Assembly (NCBI RefSeq): GCF_005047355.1
Contig: NZ_SUMC01000026.1
Coordinates: 1 to 64,000 of the forward strand
Source: Actinacidiphila oryziradicis
GTDB taxonomy: Bacteria; Actinomycetota; Actinomycetes; Streptomycetales; Streptomycetaceae
DNA length: 64,000 nucleotides
Direction of reading: 5' to 3'
Shown: piece after piece, positions 28,141 to 36,872 of the stretch
Layout: each line of letters begins with the position of its first letter
Numbering within the stretch: the stretch's first letter is position 1
Program-made: the position numbers and the translations under genes
The notes under the pieces: generated by a model
Databases searched by the model: none
Told to the model about the DNA's origin: nothing
What the model saw: the letters and a program-made list of their open reading frames with translations, nothing else

Positions 28141-28260
28141 GTGCCGGTGGCCCGGACCGGGCATGTGGGCGCTCAGGATCGCTTACAGCTGCACCTCACC
28201 GCCACCAGTGGCCGGCCCGCGGTCCAACTGTCCGAACTCGCCATCTACCGACCTGTACCG
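28141..28260 (+). pseudogene. Carbohydrate-binding (F5/8 type C) module tail remnant
   Basis: The short frame reads LQLHLTATSGRPAVQLSELA then IYRP, the last two strands of a discoidin-like F5/8C carbohydrate-binding module. It directly follows the lyase gene and probably once ended a larger glycosidase. No start or upstream part is present. Confidence 0.5.
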
Positions 28261-28313
28261 CGCCCCCACCGTCCAGCAGGACGCCCGAAGACAGAGAAAG
28301 TAGAGAGACGAAA

Positions 28314-29426
28314 ATGCCCCGTCAGCACGGCACTTCCGGCGGCACCCGGCAGACTGGGAGAACGCAGCCCAACGGTCCGTCCCCGCTGGCCATTCGCCGG
28401 CCGGTGAGTATGCCCGAGGTGGCCGGGCAGCCTGATGCCGGTCTGGCCCCGCGCGTTCGGGCCGCCGTGGCCGTTCCGCCGCAGGAGACCCGGCCGGAGC
28501 AGGAAGGCCCCGAGAGCCCCGCGATCCCCGAGACCTCGTCGCGTTCCGGACGCGAGGAGGATCGGGAGACACCGCCGCAGGCACCGTCGGCAGCCCATGA
28601 GGAGCCCGCCGCGGCCAGCACCAGCACCATGGGCGTGGACGAAGCGGGGGAGGCGCCTCCAGGCAGTGGTACGGCCGAGTCCGAGGGAAAGCAGCCGCCC
28701 TCGGGCGGACGGAAGAAGCTGGTGCTGGCCGCCGCTGTCATCGCCGGGGCGATATTGATCACGGTCCCGTTCCTGCTGTCGGCACACTCCGACGGCAAGC
28801 CGTCCCGCCCCGTCCGGGCGGCCGCCGTGGCTGGCACGCCGCTGGGGACGGGCAGTTCCGGCGGTCCGGCCGGCGGCCACACCTCCGTCTCCCCCTCGGC
28901 GTCACCGTCGCCCAAGCACAGCGGCGCCGCGAAGAAGCCCGCGTCGCACAAACCGGCAGCGGCACTCCAGCCGACCCCGTCGCATGCTGAGACGGCCACG
29001 GCGAAAGCCAAGACCGGGGCCGGGACATCGGGCGGATCCGCCACGCCGGCCGCCCCGGCTGCCCACGCCCTGGTGGTCGCCGCCTCAGGGGAGTGCCTCA
29101 GCCGCGGTGCCGGGACCGAAGGGATACAGCTGTTCCAGGACACGTGCAACGGCTCCGCGGACCAGCAGTGGAAGATCGCTTCGGGCGAGACCATCCGCTC
29201 ATCGGGGAAATGCATGACCGTGGCCGGGGGAGCGACCGACGACCGCACCGAGATCCAACTGTCCGGCTGCGACGGCAGCGCCAGCCAGCAGTTCCACCTC
29301 AACGGTACGGAACTGCTGGCTGATCAGTCGCAGAAATGCGTCGACATCTTCGGGGGCGCGTCCGGGACTGTGGCGGTCCTCATGGGATGCAACGGGAGAG
29401 ACAACCAAACGTGGACGCTTCGATGA
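28314..29426 (+). CDS. Single-pass membrane protein with C-terminal ricin-B lectin domain
   Basis: A 370-residue protein. A low-complexity cytoplasmic N terminus (1-135, rich in Pro/Glu/Arg) leads to one transmembrane helix (LVLAAAVIAGAILITVPFLL, about 137-156). An extracellular Ser/Pro/Thr/Ala linker (about 157-250) follows. A ricin-type trefoil (about 252-370) ends the protein with DQQWKI, SQQFHL and NQTWTL. There is no catalytic domain. It would anchor a glycan-binding head outside the membrane. It lies downstream of a polysaccharide lyase gene. Confidence 0.82.
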   Translation: MPRQHGTSGGTRQTGRTQPNGPSPLAIRRPVSMPEVAGQPDAGLAPRVRAAVAVPPQETRPEQEGPESPAIPETSSRSGREEDRETPPQAPSAAHEEPAAASTSTMGVDEAGEAPPGSGTAESEGKQPPSGGRKKLVLAAAVIAGAILITVPFLLSAHSDGKPSRPVRAAAVAGTPLGTGSSGGPAGGHTSVSPSASPSPKHSGAAKKPASHKPAAALQPTPSHAETATAKAKTGAGTSGGSATPAAPAAHALVVAASGECLSRGAGTEGIQLFQDTCNGSADQQWKIASGETIRSSGKCMTVAGGATDDRTEIQLSGCDGSASQQFHLNGTELLADQSQKCVDIFGGASGTVAVLMGCNGRDNQTWTLR

Positions 29427-29489
29427 CCGCCAGAGATCTTTGGACCTCTTGACGCCGTATGCCGTCAGTCGGTCGACGTCGACTTCGCC

Positions 29490-29687
29490 GTGCTCATCGA
29501 CACCAAACCGGTCCACCGGCTCACCCGCGTCGCAGGCATCGGCCGGCGGATCGATGGCGACCGGATCACCGGCTGGGCCCGCCTGCGCAAGCTGTTCGAC
29601 GAGATCCAGGCCATCGCCGAGGCCCTGATCGCCATCGTCGGCGCCTTCCCCGAGCGGGCCTGGCAGTGGCCGGTCCGGACGGGCTGA
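29490..29687 (+). CDS. Small hypothetical protein, possibly a gene fragment
   Basis: The 65-residue frame from GTG 29490 (LIDTKPVHRLTRVAGIGRRI ... LFDEIQAIAEALIAIVGAFP) has normal codon bias and a helical C terminus. The same frame is protein-like for another 12 codons upstream (VCRQSVDVDFAV) without a start. I do not recognise it. It may be the 3' end of a lost gene. The rest of the 29427-29913 interval shows nothing clear. Confidence 0.35.
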   Translation: MLIDTKPVHRLTRVAGIGRRIDGDRITGWARLRKLFDEIQAIAEALIAIVGAFPERAWQWPVRTG

Positions 29688-29913
29688 CCAGTGGCCTCAC
29701 ATGGTGCGGGCGGCTGGGCCACTGGTCCGGTTCACCCGTGTCGCCGGCCACCGGCCCGACCGACTACCACGACTACAAGCTCCCAGCGGGCTGACATTCC
29801 CGGGACCTGAGGCGCGGAGCTGCAAACGCGCCCTACCAGGGACGGAGGCTGCCCGGCGAGATGGTTGCCCTGCGCGGGGAAGAAAAGGCGTCGTACGTGC
29901 CTTGTACCGGCAC

Positions 29914-30939
29914 ATGAAGGCGATCGTCTACACACAGCATGGTGGCACCGGCGTCCTGACACTGGCCGAGTGGCCGGTGCCGGAGCCGGGGGCCGGCGAG
30001 GTGAGGGTCCGGGTGCGGGTGTCGGGGGTGAACCCGACGGACTGGAAGACCCGGCAGGGGCTCACGGCCGTGGGAGAGCTCGCGGAGCAGGTGCCGAATC
30101 AGGACGGCTCCGGGGTTATCGACGCCGTCGGCGAGGGAGTGAGTCCTGCGCGGGTCGGGGAGCGTGTGTGGCTGTGGCTCGCCGCCTTCGGACGTCCGCA
30201 CGGCGGGACCGCGCAGGAGTACGTCTTGCTGCCGGAGCGGAACGCGGTCGTGCTGCCCGGCGATGCCTCGTACGAGCTGGGCGCAGCTCTCGGCGTTCCC
30301 GCGCTGACCGCACACCGCTGCCTCACCGTCGCCGACGGCGGCCCGGCGCGGCTCGCGCCGGGTACCCTCGAAGGGCGCACGGTGCTCGTTGCCGGGGGAG
30401 CTGGAGCCGTCGGCAATGCCGCTATTCAGCTTGCCCGTTGGGCAGGCGCCACCGTCGTTACGACGGTGAGCGGAGCGCGCAAGGCGGAGCTCGCCAAGGC
30501 CGCGGGGGCACATCACGTCGTGAACTACCGCGACGAGGACGCCGCACAGCAGATCCGCGAGCTCGTACCGGATGGCGTCGGCATCGTCGTGGAGGTCTCC
30601 CCGGCCGTCAACGCCGGACTGGACGTGGCGGTTGCCGCGCCCAACGCCGTTGTCGCCTTCTACGCCAACAACGGCGGCGACGCCATCACGCTGCCTGTCC
30701 GAGCCTCCATGGCGCCCAACCTGCGATGGCAGGGCGTGCTGCTCTACACCGTGCCCGACGACGCTGTCGCGAACGGCATCGCCGATGTCTCGGCTGCTGT
30801 CGCCGAGGGTGCGCTGCGGGTGGGGGAGGAGGCGGGACTGCCGCTGCACCGATACCCGCTGGACAGGACCGGGGAGGCGCACGCCGCCGTCGAGGGAAAC
30901 ACCGTGGGCAAGGTGCTGGTCGAGGTGTCGGCGGACTGA
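29914..30939 (+). CDS. Zinc-independent NADPH:quinone oxidoreductase (MDR superfamily)
   Basis: A 341-residue medium-chain dehydrogenase/reductase of the quinone oxidoreductase type. It starts MKAIVYTQHGGTGVLTLAEW. The substrate-side motif is RVSGVNPTDWKTRQG, and the cofactor-binding glycine motif is VLVAGGAGAVGNAAIQLARW. No structural zinc cysteines are seen. ATG 29914 fits the family start. It stands alone on the plus strand and converges on the polyol operon. Confidence 0.88.
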   Translation: MKAIVYTQHGGTGVLTLAEWPVPEPGAGEVRVRVRVSGVNPTDWKTRQGLTAVGELAEQVPNQDGSGVIDAVGEGVSPARVGERVWLWLAAFGRPHGGTAQEYVLLPERNAVVLPGDASYELGAALGVPALTAHRCLTVADGGPARLAPGTLEGRTVLVAGGAGAVGNAAIQLARWAGATVVTTVSGARKAELAKAAGAHHVVNYRDEDAAQQIRELVPDGVGIVVEVSPAVNAGLDVAVAAPNAVVAFYANNGGDAITLPVRASMAPNLRWQGVLLYTVPDDAVANGIADVSAAVAEGALRVGEEAGLPLHRYPLDRTGEAHAAVEGNTVGKVLVEVSAD

Positions 30940-31085
30940 GGAGTGCCGGGAAGGCGAGCGCCCCGCTGCACGGTCCCGGCGGGCCAGGCGCTGACGGGGC
31001 CCTCCAGCACGTCCGCGGTAGCCGCGCCGCCGACCAGGGGCTGGCGACCTGCTCGCGCAGCCGTTCCGGCTCAGCCTGTTCAATG

Positions 31086-31127
31086 GGACGGACGGCGTGG
31101 CCGCAATCACCGGCCCGCCGCCCGTCC
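31086..31127. terminator. Bidirectional hairpin between the quinone reductase gene and the polyol operon
   Basis: GGACGGACGGCG (31086-31097) pairs with CGCCGCCCGTCC (31116-31127) with one mismatch, and the loop contains a further GGCCG/CGGCC stem. It ends 3 bases from the isomerase stop codon and serves two convergent transcripts. Confidence 0.55.
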
Positions 31128-31130
31128 GGG

Positions 31131-31676
31131 TCACTGCATGTTGGTGTGCCGGGCCTGCATGCGTGCGTGCTCACCTTCGCGGCCCGCGGCGAGTGCCATG
31201 ACCACGGCGTCGAGTACGAGTAGCGATCCCTGCTCGAAGAGGCTGCCGCTGAACTGCGCGGTGTCCCGGCTCGGTACACACAACACGACGTCGGCGAGTT
31301 TCGCGAGGCTGCTCGACGGATGGGCGGTCACCGCGAGTGTGCGTGCTCCGTGTTCTTTCGCCCGGCGGACGTAGTGCAGGGACACTGGTGTCTCGCCCGA
31401 GCCCGATACGACGATCAGTCCGTCCCCCGCTTCCACCGAGGGCGCCGTCGCCTCGCCCAGGACATGTACGTCCTGGCCGAGGTGCATGAGCCGCATCGCC
31501 GTCATCGACGCCACCAGGCCCGATCTGCCCTGTCCGGTCGCGAACCAGCGCCGTCCCGGGGTGAGGAGTTCCGTCACGGCGGCGCCGAACGAGGTCTCGT
31601 CGACGTTGTCGAGCAGGTCACCCACCTCCCGGGCGACCGCCAGCCAGGTCTTGGCTCCGTCCATCGGTCTCGCCAT
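31131..31676 (-). CDS. 6-phospho-3-hexuloisomerase-like SIS protein
   Basis: A 181-residue single-SIS-domain protein with GRRWFATGQGRSGLVASMTA, DGLIVVSGSGETPVS and the SIS-like C-terminal helix LFEQGSLLVLDAVVMAL. This is the pattern of 6-phospho-3-hexuloisomerase, which interconverts arabino-3-hexulose 6-phosphate and fructose 6-phosphate. The ATG overlaps the preceding dehydrogenase stop (ATGA). It is the last gene of the nine-gene operon. No hexulose-phosphate synthase is present, so its substrate may come from an oxidised and phosphorylated polyol. Confidence 0.82.
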   Translation of the reverse strand: MARPMDGAKTWLAVAREVGDLLDNVDETSFGAAVTELLTPGRRWFATGQGRSGLVASMTAMRLMHLGQDVHVLGEATAPSVEAGDGLIVVSGSGETPVSLHYVRRAKEHGARTLAVTAHPSSSLAKLADVVLCVPSRDTAQFSGSLFEQGSLLVLDAVVMALAAGREGEHARMQARHTNMQ

Positions 31677-32710
31677 CAGGACCCGGCCACGGTGATGAGC
31701 ACTTTGACCTGTTCCGGGTCGCGCGAGGCGGCGAACGCCTTGTCCGCGTCGTGGAGTGGGAAGGTGGCCGTCACGAACTCCGCGATGTCCACCACGCCGG
31801 CGCCGATCAGGGAGATCGCCTCGATGAAGTTGTCGGCGACATACATGAGGCTGCCCACCAGCCGGATCTCCCGGTCCTGGATCAGGTCGACACGTACCGG
31901 GGTGGTGCCCGCCGCACCCACGCCGACGACCACGACGGTGCCGCCCTTGGTCACCAGATCGACGGCCTGTGCCAGCGAAGGCCCCCGGGACACGCAGTCG
32001 AAGACCACGTCCGCGGGGCCGTGGAGTGTCTCGCCGGACCGCTCCGCGAGGTCGGCGGAATCGGCCGGGAACGCCGCGTCCGCCCCGAGCCGCAGGGCGC
32101 GGGCGCGCTTGCTCTCGAGCAGATCGGTGACGACGACCTTTGACGCGCCCCGGTGCTTGGCGGCCACCAGCAGGAGCAGCCCGATCGGGCCGGCGCCGAG
32201 GATCGCCACCGTACGCCCGCGCAGGTCACCGGACTTGGCAAGGGCGCCGAGCGGGGTGGCCAGCGGTTCGATCAGCGCTGCCTGGGTGTCCGTCATCGCG
32301 TCGGGCAGGACATGGACCCGGCCGGCGGGGATGGTGAACAGCTCCGCGAGCCCGCCGGGCGTCTGGCAGCCGAACACCTCCAGCTTCCGGCAGATGTTGT
32401 AGCGGCCCGCCCGGCACTGGGCGCACTCGCCGCAGTACAGATTGGGCTCCACGACGATCCGGTCGCCGACGGCCACCGCGGCGACACCGTCGCCGGTGGC
32501 TGTGACGACGCCCACGACCTCGTGGCCGGGGCGGTAGGGCAGATCGATGAACGGGTGCTTGCCGAGCGCCGCGTGCATGTCCGAGCCGCACACTCCGACG
32601 ACCGTGCTCCGTACGAGCACCTCGCCGGGACCAGCCACGGGGGCCGGGACCCGCTCCAGCGTCACATCGTCCAGACCTGCCACGACCACACGGCTGATCT
32701 GTCGCGTCAT
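31676..32710 (-). CDS. Zinc-dependent polyol/alcohol dehydrogenase
   Basis: A 344-residue zinc MDR dehydrogenase. Catalytic zinc ligands are in VGVCGSDMH and PGHEVVG. The structural zinc lobe is CGECAQCRAGRYNIC. The NAD motif is VAILGAGPIGLLLL. It is similar in length to sorbitol or threonine dehydrogenases. ATG 32708-32710 lies 52 bp downstream of the SDR gene. In this operon it likely oxidises a sugar alcohol or a sugar-derived hydroxyl. Confidence 0.9.
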   Translation of the reverse strand: MTRQISRVVVAGLDDVTLERVPAPVAGPGEVLVRSTVVGVCGSDMHAALGKHPFIDLPYRPGHEVVGVVTATGDGVAAVAVGDRIVVEPNLYCGECAQCRAGRYNICRKLEVFGCQTPGGLAELFTIPAGRVHVLPDAMTDTQAALIEPLATPLGALAKSGDLRGRTVAILGAGPIGLLLLVAAKHRGASKVVVTDLLESKRARALRLGADAAFPADSADLAERSGETLHGPADVVFDCVSRGPSLAQAVDLVTKGGTVVVVGVGAAGTTPVRVDLIQDREIRLVGSLMYVADNFIEAISLIGAGVVDIAEFVTATFPLHDADKAFAASRDPEQVKVLITVAGS

Positions 32711-32762
32711 TGCTCTCTTCTCTCTTCTGGTGCCGTCGGTTGTCCCGCGTGTGCGGGCCGGC

Positions 32763-33530
32763 CTAATAGACCGTGTATCCGCCGTCGGCGACCACGACCG
32801 AGCCGGTGATGAACGACGCCGCGTCACTGGCGAGGAAGACGACGGCCGGCGCGATCTCCTCGGGGAGCGCATAGCGCTGCTGCGGCGCGTCCTCGATCCA
32901 GAAGCGCCGCAGGTCGGGCCGGTCCACCGGGGCCATCTCCGTCTTCACATAACCGGGGGCGACCGCGTTGACCCGGATACCGGCGGGTGCCCACTCCGCC
33001 GCGAGGGACTTCGTCAGATGGTGTACGGCGGCCTTCGACGCGTTGTAGGCATGCTGCCACTGGGGCCGGTTGATGATGAGCCCGGAGATGGAGCCGATAT
33101 TGACGATGGAGCCGAAGCCCGCGTCCGTCATATGGCTGCCCGCGGCGAGGCTGCACTTCCACAGCGCGCGGACGTTGAGGTCGAAGACCTGTGACCACTC
33201 GTCATCGGTGGCGTGCCAGGAATCGTTGTGAAAGCAGGTGCCCGCGTTATTGACGAGGATGTCCAGTCCACCGAGCGCGGCGATCGCCTCGGCGGTCATC
33301 CGGGTGACATCGTCGTCGTCGGTGATGTCGGCGGTGATCGGGACAAAGGTGAGTCCCTGCTCGGCCGCCTCCGCGACGGCGAGCGCGTTGCGTTCCGCGT
33401 CCCGGGCCGCGATGGCCACCTGGGCGCCGGCCTGGGCGAGCGCGGTGGCGAAGGCGAGGCCGAGGCCCCGGTTCCCGCCGGTCACGAGGGCCTTGCGGCC
33501 GTTGAGCTTGAAGGTGTCCAGAACGCTCAT
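32763..33530 (-). CDS. Short-chain dehydrogenase/reductase
   Basis: A 255-residue classical SDR. NAD(P) motif TGGNRGLGLAFA, structural NNAG in DILVNNAGTC, catalytic Ser in NIGSISG, and YNASK with Tyr/Lys. It ends SFITGSVVVADGGYTVY. The start ATG overlaps the stop of the second zinc dehydrogenase (ATGA). It is a third redox enzyme in the operon, probably acting on an uncommon sugar or polyol. Confidence 0.92.
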   Translation of the reverse strand: MSVLDTFKLNGRKALVTGGNRGLGLAFATALAQAGAQVAIAARDAERNALAVAEAAEQGLTFVPITADITDDDDVTRMTAEAIAALGGLDILVNNAGTCFHNDSWHATDDEWSQVFDLNVRALWKCSLAAGSHMTDAGFGSIVNIGSISGLIINRPQWQHAYNASKAAVHHLTKSLAAEWAPAGIRVNAVAPGYVKTEMAPVDRPDLRRFWIEDAPQQRYALPEEIAPAVVFLASDAASFITGSVVVADGGYTVY

Positions 33531-34564
33531 CAGAGCACCACGATGGTCTTGAGGCTGCCGGGCGTCCGGTCCGCGTTGAGTGCCTTCTCGGCGTCTTCCA
33601 GAGAGAAGCGACCGGTGACGAGGCTGTCGAGGTCCACCTGTCCGGAGGCCACGAGCTGGGCCGCTACGGGCCAGGTGTCCGTGTAGCGGAACACCCCGGT
33701 GATGATGAGTTCCCTGCTCTGGATCAACGGGATGGGAAGCGCGATCTCGTCCGCTCCCATGCCCACGAGTACGACGACACCGCCGCCGCGTACGGCCCCG
33801 ATACCGCTGACCACGGCGGGGGTCGCGCCGGACGCGTCGATGAAGGCGTCCACGCCCAGATCGCGCACACTCTCCGCGACCGGGTCGATCGTACGGGTGG
33901 CGCCGAAGCGTGCCACGAGGGCCCGGCGGTCGGCCACCGGGTCGGACACGATGATCTCGGTGGCGCCGAACGCCTTCGCCGCCTGGGCCGCGATGACACC
34001 GATCGGTCCGGCTCCGGCGATCAGCACCCGGGAACCGGGCACGATACGGGCCTTGCGCGCCGCCCAGATGCCGACGGAAAGCGGTTCGAGGAGGGCGGCC
34101 GCCTCGTCCGAGAGGGAGTCGGGCACCGGGTGGGCGAAGTCGGCCTGGATGGTGACGTATTCGCAGAAGGCGCCGTCGATGGGCGGCGTGGCGTAGAACT
34201 CCATGTGCGGACAGAGGTTGTAGCTGCCCGCCTTGCACTGGCGGCACACCCGGCACGGCCGCTGCGGCTCGATGGCGACGCGTTCGCCGATCCGCCCGGT
34301 GTCGACGTCCGCGCCGACGGCGACGATCCGGCCCGAGACCTCGTGGCCGAGGACGAGCGGCTTGTCGACCACGAAGTCGCCGATCCGGCCCTCGCGGTAG
34401 TAGTGGACATCGGAGCCGCAGACTCCGACGGCCGCGACGCGGACCAGTACTTCGTCCGGCCGGACCGCCGGGACGGGGCGCTCCTCGACGGCGATCTCAC
34501 CGACGCCGCTGAGCACACTCGCCCGCATCGTCTCGGGAACCTCTGGTGTATGAGACATGGTCAT
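33530..34564 (-). CDS. Zinc-dependent sorbitol/xylitol-type dehydrogenase
   Basis: A 344-residue zinc MDR enzyme with CGSDVHYYREGRIGDFVV and LGHEVSG, structural cysteines CRVCRQCKAGSYNLC, and cofactor motif VLIAGAGPIGVIAAQ. The YREGRIGDF signature is typical of sorbitol/xylitol dehydrogenases. ATG 34562-34564 overlaps the epimerase stop (ATGA), as elsewhere in this operon. ATG 34556-34558 is better spaced from AAAGGA and is an alternative. It likely converts a polyol to a ketose. Confidence 0.9.
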   Translation of the reverse strand: MTMSHTPEVPETMRASVLSGVGEIAVEERPVPAVRPDEVLVRVAAVGVCGSDVHYYREGRIGDFVVDKPLVLGHEVSGRIVAVGADVDTGRIGERVAIEPQRPCRVCRQCKAGSYNLCPHMEFYATPPIDGAFCEYVTIQADFAHPVPDSLSDEAAALLEPLSVGIWAARKARIVPGSRVLIAGAGPIGVIAAQAAKAFGATEIIVSDPVADRRALVARFGATRTIDPVAESVRDLGVDAFIDASGATPAVVSGIGAVRGGGVVVLVGMGADEIALPIPLIQSRELIITGVFRYTDTWPVAAQLVASGQVDLDSLVTGRFSLEDAEKALNADRTPGSLKTIVVL

Positions 34565-35274
34565 CTTCCTTTCGGTGTGCGACCGGTGGGAGTGGAGGAA
34601 GCGGAGCCGGGTGAGCCGGCGGCGGCGGACGACGAGGACGAGAGCAGGGCCCGGCCGGAGACGACATAGCTCGCGCCCGCGCTGAGGCAGGCGCCGAGGT
34701 TGGCCGCGTCCACCCCGCCGTCGACCCCGGAGGGCAGGCCAGGTCCCGTCTGCCCGGCCCTGGCGGCCAGCGCCGGGTCGGCGGCGCCGGTACTGCCGGG
34801 TTCGATCAGCATGACCAGCAGGCCGTCGATCGTCTCGAAGCACGGCCGGACCTCGGCGAAATCCGTGCCGGGCGCCACCGCGAGCCAGGCCGCGGCTCCC
34901 GAGGAACGGATCCGCCGGGCGATGTCTGCCACGGCGTCCAGGTCCGGGCAGGACTCGAACGGGAAGGTGATGCGGTTGACCTTCTGGGCGCAGATCTCGC
35001 TGATCAGTCCGTCGAGTTCGGGGGCGATGACATGGACGTCCAGCGGTCCGATCCCGCGCTCGGAGAGGGTCCGTACGAGGGAGAGGTCGACGCCCCAGTG
35101 GGTGAGATCGTCCATGATCACGTCGGCGTGGATCCACAGGCTCGCGTGGACGAGGTGCTCGGCGGTGGCCAGCCGGTCCGCCTCGGCGACGGCGTAGATA
35201 CTGCCCGCGAGGGTGGCCCCGGGGTGGCGGGCGATCTCCGCGAGGATGGCGGGGTTCAGCGTCGGGTACCTCAC
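34561..35274 (-). CDS. Ribulose-phosphate-3-epimerase-like TIM-barrel protein
   Basis: A 237-residue protein related to ribulose- or allulose-phosphate 3-epimerases: SLWIHADVIMDD, PLDVHVIAPELDG, LLVMLIEPG and GVDGGVDAANLGACLSAGAS. The family histidine/aspartate metal ligands are partly kept (HADV, DVHV, VDGG), but the usual MDG is changed, so it is a divergent subfamily. A low-complexity serine/alanine tail follows the barrel. GTG 35272-35274 overlaps the kinase stop. It may epimerise the ketose phosphate made by the kinase. Confidence 0.78.
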   Translation of the reverse strand: MRYPTLNPAILAEIARHPGATLAGSIYAVAEADRLATAEHLVHASLWIHADVIMDDLTHWGVDLSLVRTLSERGIGPLDVHVIAPELDGLISEICAQKVNRITFPFESCPDLDAVADIARRIRSSGAAAWLAVAPGTDFAEVRPCFETIDGLLVMLIEPGSTGAADPALAARAGQTGPGLPSGVDGGVDAANLGACLSAGASYVVSGRALLSSSSSAAAGSPGSASSTPTGRTPKGR

Positions 35275-36767
35275 GCTGTCGTCCCGGGGGAATCTGTGGC
35301 GGGGGTGTCGAGCGCGTCCCAGCCTGCCAGGACCGCGTAACGGTCGGCGGCCGTTTCGCGCACGGTCCCGGAGCCGGGGCGCGGGGTGGCGACCGACCGG
35401 GTCGCCGGGGCCCAGGCCCGCAGGACTTCCCGTACCGGCCGGTCCGACGCGATGGCGGCGGCCTGGACGCAGGCGCCGCGAGCCGATGCCTCCGGGGCGT
35501 CGGCGACCAGCACCTCACGGCCGGTCAGATCGGCCAGAAGCTGGGTGTACGCGGCGGAGCGCGCGCCTCCGCCGGTCGCGATGAGACGGCCGCCGGTCCT
35601 GACACCGGCGGCATTGAGCTGGCGCTCACCGGAGACCAGTCCAAGGATCACGCCCTCGAAAGCCGCCCGCGCGATGTCCTCCCGATCGGTCGCGGAGGTC
35701 AGACCGGACAGAATCCCCTGGGCGCCGGGACGGTTGGGCTTGCGCTCGCCGTCGAGGAACGCCGCGAGGACCAGACCGGAGCCGCCGGCGGCGTCGAGCG
35801 CCAGCTTGGCCAGCCCGTCGTGATCGACGCCGAGGATACGGGCGAAGGTGTCGGTGACGCGTGCGGCGTTCAGCGTCGAGACGAGAGGAAGGTAGCCGTC
35901 GGTCATATCGGCGACACCGTCGACCATGCCGGTGAGATCAAACACCGGGGTGTCGCTGGTGGTGAAGACGACGCCCGAGGTGCCGAACGTGTACACCACG
36001 TCCCCGGGGACGATACCGAGGCCGAGGGCCGCCGCGTGCTGGTCCCCGCCGCCCGGCCCCACGAGGGTGCCGGGCGACAGGTCCAGTTCCGTACTCGCCG
36101 TGCCACTGACCGTACCGACGGCCGTCGAGGCGTCGACGACCTCGGGCAGGGCGTCCGCCCAGTCGCGTTCCGCGTCGACATGGACCAGGAATTCGGGCAG
36201 GTAGCGGGATTCCGCGGCGCTGTAGTAGCCGGTCCCGGAGGCCTCGGAGCGGTCGGTGACATGGCGTCCCGACAGCTTCCAGGTCAGCCAGTCGTGCGGC
36301 AGCAGGACGTGGCGCAGCCGCCGGTAGTGGGCGGGTTCGTTCTCGGCGAGCCAGGCGATCTTGCTGAGGGTGAAGGCGGCGGTCGGCAGGGACCCGACGG
36401 CGCGGATCCACTCCGGCGCCCCGATCAGCCGCTTGAGCCGTTCGAGCTGTGGTGCGGAGGTGGTGTCGTTCCACAGCTTCGCCGGCCGTACGACCTGATC
36501 GGCGGCGTCCAGGGCGACCAGGCCGTGGCACTGGCCGTCGACCGCGAGCGCGATGATGTCGGTCCTGGACACACCGGCGTCGTTCCTGGCGGTCACGAGC
36601 GCGGCTTTGAGCGCTGTCCACCAGGCGGCGGGGTCCTGTTCGCTTCTCGGTGGGAACGCGGGTGGGTGTGGTGCGCTCCCCGAGCCGAGCAGCGAGCCGT
36701 CGTGAAGGTCGCGGATCTCGACCTTGCAGGACTGGGTCGAGGAGTCAACTCCAGCGACGACGGGCAT
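35271..36767 (-). CDS. FGGY-family carbohydrate kinase (xylulokinase-like)
   Basis: A 498-residue kinase: VAGVDSSTQSCKVEIRDL (phosphate 1), VDGQCHGLVALD, GGGDQHAAALGLG and TGGGARSAAYTQLLADL (nucleotide site). Length and motifs fit xylulokinase-like FGGY enzymes that phosphorylate a pentulose or hexulose with ATP. It follows the binding-protein gene after a hairpin and is coupled to the epimerase by GTGA overlap. It converts the ketose formed by the operon dehydrogenases. Confidence 0.92.
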   Translation of the reverse strand: MPVVAGVDSSTQSCKVEIRDLHDGSLLGSGSAPHPPAFPPRSEQDPAAWWTALKAALVTARNDAGVSRTDIIALAVDGQCHGLVALDAADQVVRPAKLWNDTTSAPQLERLKRLIGAPEWIRAVGSLPTAAFTLSKIAWLAENEPAHYRRLRHVLLPHDWLTWKLSGRHVTDRSEASGTGYYSAAESRYLPEFLVHVDAERDWADALPEVVDASTAVGTVSGTASTELDLSPGTLVGPGGGDQHAAALGLGIVPGDVVYTFGTSGVVFTTSDTPVFDLTGMVDGVADMTDGYLPLVSTLNAARVTDTFARILGVDHDGLAKLALDAAGGSGLVLAAFLDGERKPNRPGAQGILSGLTSATDREDIARAAFEGVILGLVSGERQLNAAGVRTGGRLIATGGGARSAAYTQLLADLTGREVLVADAPEASARGACVQAAAIASDRPVREVLRAWAPATRSVATPRPGSGTVRETAADRYAVLAGWDALDTPATDSPGTTA

Positions 36768-36832
36768 GGTGGTTCTCCTAGGCGAAGTGCGATCGCGGTC
36801 CGCGCGCGTGGGGGCACACGGTGACGTCAGTG

Positions 36833-36872
36833 TGACCCGGGCCCGGCGGGACTCGCCGGGCCCCGCGGGTCA
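36833..36872 (-). terminator. Hairpin after the binding-protein gene within the polyol operon
   Basis: TGACCCGGGCCCGGC (36833-36847) pairs with GCCGGGCCCCGCGGGTCA (36855-36872) apart from a small bulge. It overlaps the stop of the binding-protein gene. Such hairpins stabilise the abundant binding-protein transcript and lower downstream expression. Confidence 0.6.

Noticed and set aside
26851..28164. 437-residue reverse open frame opposite the alginate-lyase-like gene
   Set aside because: Valine/glycine-rich shadow. The forward frame has a Tat signal and conserved motifs.
29459..29915. Arginine/proline-rich frames between the ricin-lectin gene and quinone reductase
   Set aside because: They look like shadows; only the 65-residue frame at 29490 has normal protein character.
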